Below are positions 57,707-64,000 of a stretch of DNA of 64,000 nt, one piece after another. Position 1 is the stretch's first letter. Each line of letters starts with the position of its first letter. The stretch comes from Codonopsis lanceolata (Eukaryota; Streptophyta; Magnoliopsida; Asterales; Campanulaceae). Under the pieces are notes generated by a model. The model was not told where the DNA came from, did no database searches, and was given only the letters and a program-made list of their open reading frames with translations. Location of the stretch: positions 87,168,617-87,232,616 of the forward strand of contig CM028379.1 of NCBI GenBank assembly GCA_013146195.2, in the 5' to 3' direction. Made by a program: the position numbers and the translations under genes.

Positions 57707-59321
57707 TGTGAATGCCCCAGGAAAATTCCCCCGGATCTCATGCTCCCTTGTTTAGGGGAAAACGAGATTTGAGGAAGACATCACTCTTTTCATTTCATCT
57801 TTTCTTATTTAGGGGAAAACGAAATTAAAAGTGTAAAAAGAGTGTTGTATAGAGCGCGTTGAATAGACACGATCACTGTAAATGCTTTGGTCCACTATGA
57901 GTGCTTTGAATTTTTTTGTATCTCATTCTCCCTTGTTTAGGGAATACAAGATTTAGAAAATGTAACGTCATTTTCATTTCATCTTCCTTTGTTTAGGGGA
58001 AAACGAAATTAAAAGTGCAAAAAAGATATTGCAAGGGTGCGTGGGAATACGTCTGGCCTCACTGTGGACTCAAAAAATGTTGTAATAGAGTCGCCATCTT
58101 TATTTTCAGGAGAAATAAAGAAAAACCAAAACTAGCCAGATTTTGTAAAGGGTTCGGAGGCTAAGTTACGAGGAGAAAAGGTGTGAGGCACCCAACTTGC
58201 CCTTTCGATCTCAAAACAAGTTTTTTTTTGGCTAAATATGAATTTATTATATTTATTTAGCAGTTGAAGATAAATCATTTAAATATACATATCTATACAT
58301 ATATTATTACAAACTTGCAATAGTCTCTTTTCAAGAATTACAAATATTTGACCATAATAATGACTCTTTTTAGTGCTATTTTCTATAGAAATCCGGGTAG
58401 CATAACTACTTATATTTATTACATTGGGTCGGCTGAAAATAACATTTTTATATTAAAACTTTAAATGGCCTACCTTTTGAAGTGTAGAGGCTTTTATTCC
58501 CGTACCACTAACTTCTAGTAGATTTTAGGGGCGCTCGCATTGTCCTTCCGGGAAAGGGAGTGTTTCGTTGTTGCGGAGATTCAGACAGAGTAACTGCTTC
58601 TGAAAGTTACTTTCTGGCACCGGGAAACGGGCGAAACAACTACTTGTTTTTTTGCTGTTATTTGCTTACTGTCGGCGGAAACCGAGCAGAGCAACTGCTT
58701 GCTTCTTACGGATTTGGCGTCTGGATTCGGGCAGGACAACTGCTCTTTTTGGGATTTTTGGACCGGAGGATTAGGGTGGAATCCTAGCGGGGAGGCTAAG
58801 GTTCACTTTAACCGGTTGGTTTTGTATTTGGGGGAGATTTGGCAGAGCTTCGAGGCTTAAGGGAGAGATTTCTCTCAAGACGATCACTCTCTACGTAACG
58901 TTTCAGCGGTGTGTGAACTGTATGCGATGAGTGTGAAGTTTGCTGTGTGATTTTTCACTACCCGGATACCTCTATTTATAGGCTGGAGAATGGACACCTT
59001 CTTCATTAAGTTTTCTTCTTTTGTGCTTCATCAACTTGTACCGCGTGCTTGAGAGATTGTACCGAAGGCAGTAAGCTACAGTGCACTGTTGGGCGCCACC
59101 CATGGGGGAGGTGGGCGCCGCGCCTGGTGTGCTTGTGGGTGGCACCTAGGCTTCTTTTTGGCCCCCTTTTTGACACTTTGGCCTTTCGCATTTCACTGTT
59201 TGCGCATCCTGCTTTTTCTTTTGCATTTTTAACCCTGTAACTTGACATTCGTTAATGTTTAACAAGTTTTGATATTTCATGTCATATTACATACCAGGGG
59301 TACGGAATTGGGGTGTCTACA
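57707..59321 (-). repeat. 5' LTR of the Tat-like element
   Basis: Starts TGTGAATGCCCC and ends GGGTGTCTACA; 1615 bp, colinear with 47688-49295. It has a TATA box at 58972-58981 (minus). It also contains GAGTCGCCATCTTTATTTT at about 58088, echoing the GAGTCGCCA of the adjacent primer site. Confidence 0.9.
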
Positions 59322-59345
59322 TTCGCTCAACGTTTTTGGCGTCTG
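59322..59345 (-). pseudogene. Captured hydrolase exon 1, 24-bp middle piece
   Basis: The minus strand reads CAGACGCCAAAAACG then TTGAGCGAA, encoding QTPKTLSE. The family has LLPQTPEKLRE at this position, directly after the ILLAQ at the end of the piece at 61041. The 24 bp include both target duplications: gtctg shared with 61036-61040 and ttcgc shared with 47683-47687. Confidence 0.8.
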
Positions 59346-61035
59346 TGATAAGCTTGTTATTTTCCTTTTATTTTCATTATTTTTCAAAATTTTATTGTTT
59401 ATTTTGAGCTTTGGTTAATAATTTATTGCATTTGAGATACTATTTTTATGTATTTTGTGCTTCATGTAGGTATCTCAAGCACATTCAAGGTTTTATGGCT
59501 CAATTCATACAAATCGAGGCAATTCCGGGCATTAATGTTAAGCTTTGACACATGCCCGTTAAGTCCGTCAAGGTTCCAAGGCATTCAGAGGTTAACGGAG
59601 GCTGAAAATATTAACGGAGGACCAAAATGATAACCTGGAAGGAGGTTGGAATGCGGCGCAAAAGTTAGAAACTTCAGGGGCACCGGAGCAATTCATGAAA
59701 AGTGCATTCCTTCATTAATGCGTTGTCTTCTCCATAGTGCGCCATGTCGCCCAGTCCCTTTAGTGCGCGACCCGCGGTTCTTCATCCGGATCTGGGTCAA
59801 CCCGCGTTCTGCCTGATCCTCTAGCCCTCAATCCGGCCCACTTCCCTCACTCCTCTCAGCCCATTTTCAACCTGGAGCGACCCGCGAAGCCTCCCTTGGT
59901 TCAGCCCTGCTCCAGCCGCAACCCAGCTCTTCTTTTCTTCTCCTTTTTGCCCCTAAAACCCCTTTGCTCTCCCCAAAATGCCCCTCAGCCTTGGGCTCTC
60001 TTGGCTGCCTTCATTTTCATCCATTCCAGCGGCCAATTTCGAAGAGAAGGAACATCAGCCTTCAATTTTAAGGCAACAGCCCTAAAACTCTTCAACCCCA
60101 TTAATTCCATCTCTCCACCTCTTCACCTAAATCAAAAATGCATTCATTTTGAAAGCTTGGAACATCAAATCAATGGTCAAAGGAGCAAGATTAAGTGAAG
60201 TCAACCCAAAATTGCAACATTAATTGATTTAATTCTTCCACCTCTTTAATTATTTTAATGTTGTAATTTTTGGAGAAACTTTGCATTTATTTTGATACTT
60301 TGATGATGAGCTAAATATATTTTTGGATTGTGATTATTATCTATGTTGAATGTGATGTTTTAATTTAATTTCTCTCTATTTGATGTATTACTCATATATT
60401 TTTGGTTATTATCATTGTGTGTTTAATGCTTTTAATGAAGTCATGAATCATTAAATGAGCCCTAGAATGATAGGATATGAAGCGAAAGCCCTTCCTATTA
60501 TTCCGAAAATCATAATAATTGTTTACGTCTTTAAGGCACGCAGATTGTCCAACGTCGTAGATAGTCATTGGGTGTTTGATCTACCACGTGACTATTTTCT
60601 CCCCTAGGCTATGTGTTGCGAGGATATGAGCCCGTAGCAAGGATGAGTGATAGTTAGGTTTTCTATACGTAGCGAAAGCTCGTAGAAAATATTAGTGCGC
60701 ACCCAACTACCGAAAATTTGAGTTAAGAAAAATATAGAGAGTTAAATTAAACATTGACTAGACTAGAAATATCACAATCCTATTCTTTTTAACCTTGATT
60801 TGATATTGCCGCCGTTTCATTGTCGCGTTAATTTAGTTTACTTTCTTGCATTTATTTTGTTTAGTTTAGTTTTATTTTAAATCTAATTTCCGTTAGCTTA
60901 GATAAAATTAGGGGTGCCCAATTTTAGTACTTGTGATTTATTTCTAGCTCTATCCTCGTGGGATCGACTCGTACTTCGAACTTTATTACGTGATACGACC
61001 GGGTAATCTTGCCCGTGTTGCGTTCGCGCACATCA
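59346..61035 (+). mobile_element. Solo gypsy-type LTR, copy 2, in the hydrolase exon
   Basis: The 1690-bp block starts TGATAAGCTTGTTATTTTCC and ends GCGCACATCA, flanked by gtctg (59341-59345) and atctg (61036-61040), a 5-bp duplication with one mismatch. It is colinear with 13389-15338. Joining its flanks restores the captured hydrolase reading frame (AQ/TPKTL), an independent check on the ends. It is inserted in the same cargo as the Tat-like element but 19 bp away from it. Confidence 0.88.
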
Positions 61036-61040
61036 ATCTG

Positions 61041-61549
61041 GGCCAACAAAATCTCCATCGCCTCCTCCCCTTTCTTCACTGTAAACATCCCTCCATCCAA
61101 ATCGCTCGATTTCATACAAACCTCAGCAGCATAAATCACCAACTTCTCCATCGCGTCCAGAAACTCTGCCGCGAAATTATACTCGACAAACCCACCGTAA
61201 CTCATCTCAAAAACTTTAAGTTTACCGGTGACGCCTAGGGAGGTCATCATTTTCATCAGACATTGGGCCTGGAAATGTTTGGAGCGGTCGAAGAAGAGTA
61301 GTTCGAGAATGTAGAGGTTGAACTTGGAGAGGAGTGGGGAGAAGAAGGAGTGCCATTGCCACATGGCATTTGCGCCGAGGCCGTGGATTAGGAGGAGGTT
61401 TGGTTTGTTGGGTTTATACGTTTTGGGTACCCCTGTGTGGTTATGGTGCCCTCGCCGAGGTTGGTGGTTATGGATTTTAAGCCGATGGTGGTGAAGGTGA
61501 ATCTGAAGCACCCGTCTCTTGTTGATATGAAACTAATGCACTTCGCCAT
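61041..61549 (-). pseudogene. Captured alpha/beta hydrolase exon 1, main part
   Basis: The ATG at 61549 begins MAKCISFISTRDGCFRFTF, then GLKSITTNLGEGT. After a frameshift at about 61435 it continues VPKTYKPNKPNLLLIHGLG with the oxyanion HG, ANAMWQWHSFFSPLL, LLFF, FQAQCLMKMMTSLGV, MSYGGFVEYNFAAEF (nucleophile elbow) and EEAMEILLAQ. This is the first exon of a plant alpha/beta hydrolase fold family (lipase/epoxide-hydrolase-like). Defects are the frameshift, a deletion of about eight or nine residues after LLFF, and loss of the Gly two residues before the elbow Ser (GxSxG has become ExSxG). The catalytic Asp and His would lie in exons not captured. It is broken at its end by the solo LTR 59346-61035. 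Confidence 0.85.
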
Positions 61550-61632
61550 TGGAGTTGACGATAAATTGGTTTGTGACCAAGAATTGGGGAGAAATTGAGA
61601 GCGTGATAAATTGAGGACATTGACAGTAAAAA

Positions 61633-61855
61633 TTTTTATATCGCCCCCATATTTTGATGATGTTATACATGGCCCCCTCATTTTGTGCATATGAGTGGCA
61701 TATGCTCACTTAACGGAAATACACAAACGATGTTAGGGCTAGGAGACATCTGATGAGCAAAAAAGACCTACTTTGATCGGTGGTGAAACTTTATGAAGTT
61801 GGGGGACTGATGATGAGTTTGGCCAAAGTTCAGGGACTAATGGTATACTTAACTC
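61633..61855. repeat. Right TIR of the hydrolase Pack-MULE
   Basis: Reverse complement of 47263-47490. Shared words include AGTCCCTGAACTTTGG-type and GTTAAGTATACCATTAG at the outer end. The inner edge is about 85 bp upstream of the hydrolase ATG, so the TIR could act as a promoter for the cargo. Confidence 0.85.
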
Positions 61856-62660
61856 TATAAAGTAAGAAACATGAGTAAATGGGATTACATGAAAATGAAA
61901 AATAGAAAGAAAAAAAAAGGTAATGATGGATCAGCAAGTATGGGAAGAGCAGCTTAAGCCATTAGATGGCTACGGGCCACGAACGGTAGATGAAGAAATG
62001 ATTAAGTTTATAGGGAGTTCTAGTTCCCTCTTTTATACGACTAAGAGAAAGTTTGTAGTAGAAGTTTGCCCATTTTTCACCTTTCACAATTTTGAAACAT
62101 CTCTTTCTCTCTTACCAAAAAGGACGAGGTCTTATGCCTGGACCCTCCACTCAAATCCATTCGAAAAATGAATATTGCTATGAGCTTGTACAAGGGTTCA
62201 GGGTACTAACCCAGAAAAATGAGATTTTTGACCACTCCAAAATTTTCCTCCAAGCTCTCCATCGTATTACTCTAGCTCAGCATCTCGGTTCTGTATCATC
62301 CTCAAATACAAAGAAGCTGTCCATGCTAGCTACCAGCTAAAGGGGCTTTCTCCATTTCATGTTCAAATCTCACTAACTCTCTACCTGGATAGCCACTTTT
62401 GCTAAAACTCTCGCAGTTTCAAATCGAGAATCTGCCAAATCTGGAATGAAACTAAACTAGGGTTTCACGTATTATATTGAACTTGGATGGCCATTCCAAA
62501 AGTGAGAATTATTTAGAAAAAACCTTGACGAGATTGACCATAGGATCGGTGGCGCAAGTGGGGGTGTCGGAATGGCTTGGTGTTGGTGGGTCTTTGTCGA
62601 AGTCGGGTAGGAGAGATTAATGAGAGAGAAGATGAAAATATAGAGATTAGAGAGTGAGCC

Positions 62661-62697
<37 letters not shown>

Positions 62698-62764
62698 AAG
62701 AGAAACTCAAAAGATGCATTTCTCTTTCTACCAATTTTTTTTTTAATTTTAACATTTTATGTCA
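61856..62764. other. Unrecognised sequence, possibly another gene fragment
   Basis: 61923-62171 (plus) is open for 82 codons: MMDQQVWEEQLKPLDGYGPR. 62440-62600 on the minus strand is fairly GC-rich, with Pro-rich frames ending GTCAATCTCGTCAAGG. I recognise neither. A (GA)n microsatellite lies at 62663-62694. The segment lies between the Pack-MULE and the outer inverted-repeat arm at 62765-62965, so captured host DNA is possible. Confidence 0.3.
62663..62694. repeat. (GA)n microsatellite
   Basis: About 16 GA units. Confidence 0.95.
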
Positions 62765-62965
62765 ATTAGCAATCCAGTCACCATCCGCTAAAGACAATTA
62801 TGTCATTAAATTGAAAATTTAATGTAAAAGTTAACCGTCATGAATTGAAGGACTAACTGGAGGTCAAAATTTGAGTTTAAGGATCAAAATAGGAAGTCTC
62901 AAAGAGGTTGAACCAAATCAATTTAAAGTGTTAATATAAGTTCAGAGGACCAAAATAAGAAGTGT
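62765..62965. repeat. Inverted-repeat arm (partner 46505-46695)
   Basis: Inverted match to 46505-46695. Here a ~66-bp subunit containing AAAGAGGTTGAACCAA is doubled (about 62898 and 62964), which the other arm lacks. The outer limits are not sharp and I found no target duplication. Confidence 0.6.
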
Positions 62966-64000
62966 CAAAGAGGTTGAACCAAGTCGATGAATAAGTTATG
63001 AATAATTAAAGTGTGATGTTAGAATAAGTTTGTCCCACATTGGGCAAATAAAAAAAGTTTGAGTAGTTTCAATACAAGTTTTTTATGTGTAAGGGGTAAA
63101 CTTATGTAGAGTAGAGGTTTTCTCCCATAATTCAATCTCCAAATTAGTCTTCGGGTTATTAAACTCATGTGCGAGTGCATCACGCGGACACATATGAGAG
63201 GGAGGGGAAGAGATATGTATTTAAAGGGGAATGGTAGAATATGGGAAGTTCGAAGAGTGAGGGGGTGTATTTAGAGAATGAGATGGTGTAAATAGTGACC
63301 CCATATTATTTTGGAATGTTTCAATTAAAATAGTATATTTTAAAAAATTATGTATACAATCTCTAAAGCATTTCAATTTTACCCATGTATAGTGGTTAAA
63401 AAATTATGTATACAATCTCTAAAATATTTCAATTTTACCCATATTAACATATTGGTTATTTTTAAGTGTTATTTTAATTATGATCAATTCAAATATTTAT
63501 TATATATCCATTAACTATTAGATTTTTTATGCATTGACTATTTAAGTAGAACGGATGGAGTATTATAGATTGGACTAACTACTATAAAATAAATAAATTA
63601 TGGAATGATAAAATTTTATCAAAGAAAAGACAACACATAATTATCTAAATTAACGTATTACTTTATACAACTTCAAAATAATGGAGTGATAATAAAATAA
63701 AGGCTTAAGTAATTATTTGAGCCTTCGGTTTATATTGATTTTTTTTGTTTGGTCCTACAATTAAAAAAAAGGTTAGTTTGGTCCTACATATTGTATTCAG
63801 TTGTTAGATTCCCTATAAAACCGTTAACGTTTCAATTTTCGTCTAATTAATCAACGAAAACTCCGAAGTATCCCTAAATTTTGGTTGAAAAAGTCCAAAA
63901 TATCCTTACTCTAAAATCCACCATGCCCCATCCTCTCTCTCCTCTCTCCGTCCCCAACCCCTAAATCACTTCCTTATCTATCAACAGCCACCTACTCTGG
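62966..64000. other. AT-rich DNA, no gene; 62-bp tandem duplication
   Basis: ATTATGTATACAATCTCTAAA plus following sequence occurs twice in tandem (about 63340-63450). 63700-63880 carries TTTGGTCCTAC and CCGTTAAC words like those in other dispersed MITE-type repeats here. No ORF is supported. Confidence 0.5.

Larger units (their letters stand above)
47688..59321 (-). mobile_element. Gag-only Ty3-gypsy element (Tat/Ogre-like)
   Basis: The 11.6-kb element is bounded by LTRs 47688-49295 and 57707-59321 in direct orientation, with TG...CA ends. Its flanks are ctcgc (47683-47687) and ttcgc (59322-59326), a 5-bp duplication with one mismatch. The minus-strand order is 5' LTR (right), primer site, gag, long non-coding region, short purine tract, 3' LTR. 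I find no protease, integrase or RT motif in 49300-54600, so it appears non-autonomous. Tat assignment rests on the primer site and the GGTGTTAGGCACCCAA-type LTR words. Confidence 0.85.
47263..61855. mobile_element. Pack-MULE carrying hydrolase exon 1, split by two retroelement insertions
   Basis: Inverted repeats of about 225 bp (47263-47490 and 61633-61855) start GGGTTAAGTATACCATTAG / GAGTTAAGTATACCATTAG. They share TTTGGTCAAAC, GTATTTCCATTAAGTGAG-like and GTATAACATCATCAAAAT words. Flanks are tataaaata (47254-47262) and tataaagta (61856-61864), a 9-bp duplication with one mismatch. Without later insertions the element would be about 1.26 kb. Its cargo is the first exon and part of an intron of a plant alpha/beta hydrolase on the minus strand. 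No transposase is present. Confidence 0.88.

Noticed and set aside
63030..63060. GTCCCACATTGG, similar to the upstream element of plant snRNA promoters
   Set aside because: There is no TATA at the required spacing and no snRNA sequence follows; the word is common in plant repeats.

Overview
This window is repeat-rich nuclear DNA from a flowering plant, almost certainly a eudicot. It contains nested LTR retrotransposons, LINEs, MULE/hAT/PIF/Stowaway/CACTA DNA elements, captured pieces of plant genes (an ARF3/ETTIN-type auxin response factor and a plant alpha/beta hydrolase), and two 100-N scaffold gaps (117-216, 31882-31981). I see no intact host gene. Nearly everything recognisable is a mobile element, a remnant of one, or a gene fragment carried by one. 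All calls were made by reading the sequence; no searches were run.

Layout. 1-3673: 5' part of a minus-strand Ty1-copia element (gag, tRNA-Met-type primer site, 1.26-kb LTR). 4140-8670: a 4.5-kb solo LTR with a perfect 5-bp target duplication and a truncated LINE inside it. 10119-11172: a Pack-MULE carrying ARF fragments. 11790-12521: a MULE-type MITE with a perfect 9-bp duplication. 13389-15338: a gypsy-type LTR hit by a Stowaway MITE. 15963-16740: a CACTA terminus. 17003-23049: a decayed full-length LINE on the minus strand. 23.5-24.0 kb: an En/Spm transposase-associated fragment. 24.08-25.12 kb: a long inverted repeat. 25.4-27.9 kb: a plant-mobile-domain gene remnant. 28.3-30.15 kb: a ~65-bp tandem repeat split by a truncated LINE. 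33.49-34.45 kb: adjacent PIF-like and hAT-like MITEs. 34.5-46.4 kb: a copia-like non-autonomous element (LTR, purine-rich tracts, one unusual ORF behind a primer site) split by a 5.7-kb LINE with a 13-bp duplication.

47263-61855 is the most layered part. It is a ~1.26-kb Pack-MULE (about 225-bp TIRs, 9-bp target duplication) that captured exon 1 of an alpha/beta hydrolase. A solo LTR (59346-61035) and an 11.6-kb gag-only Ty3-gypsy Tat-like element (47688-59321) then inserted within the captured exon. The gypsy element contains an array of near-palindromic 18-mers, itself split by a solo LTR of the same family (50454-52228). The insertions can be ordered because each carries its own target duplication.

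The notable themes are repeated gene-fragment capture by MULEs, precisely datable nesting, and a tandem palindrome array with paired arm changes inside a non-autonomous gypsy element.
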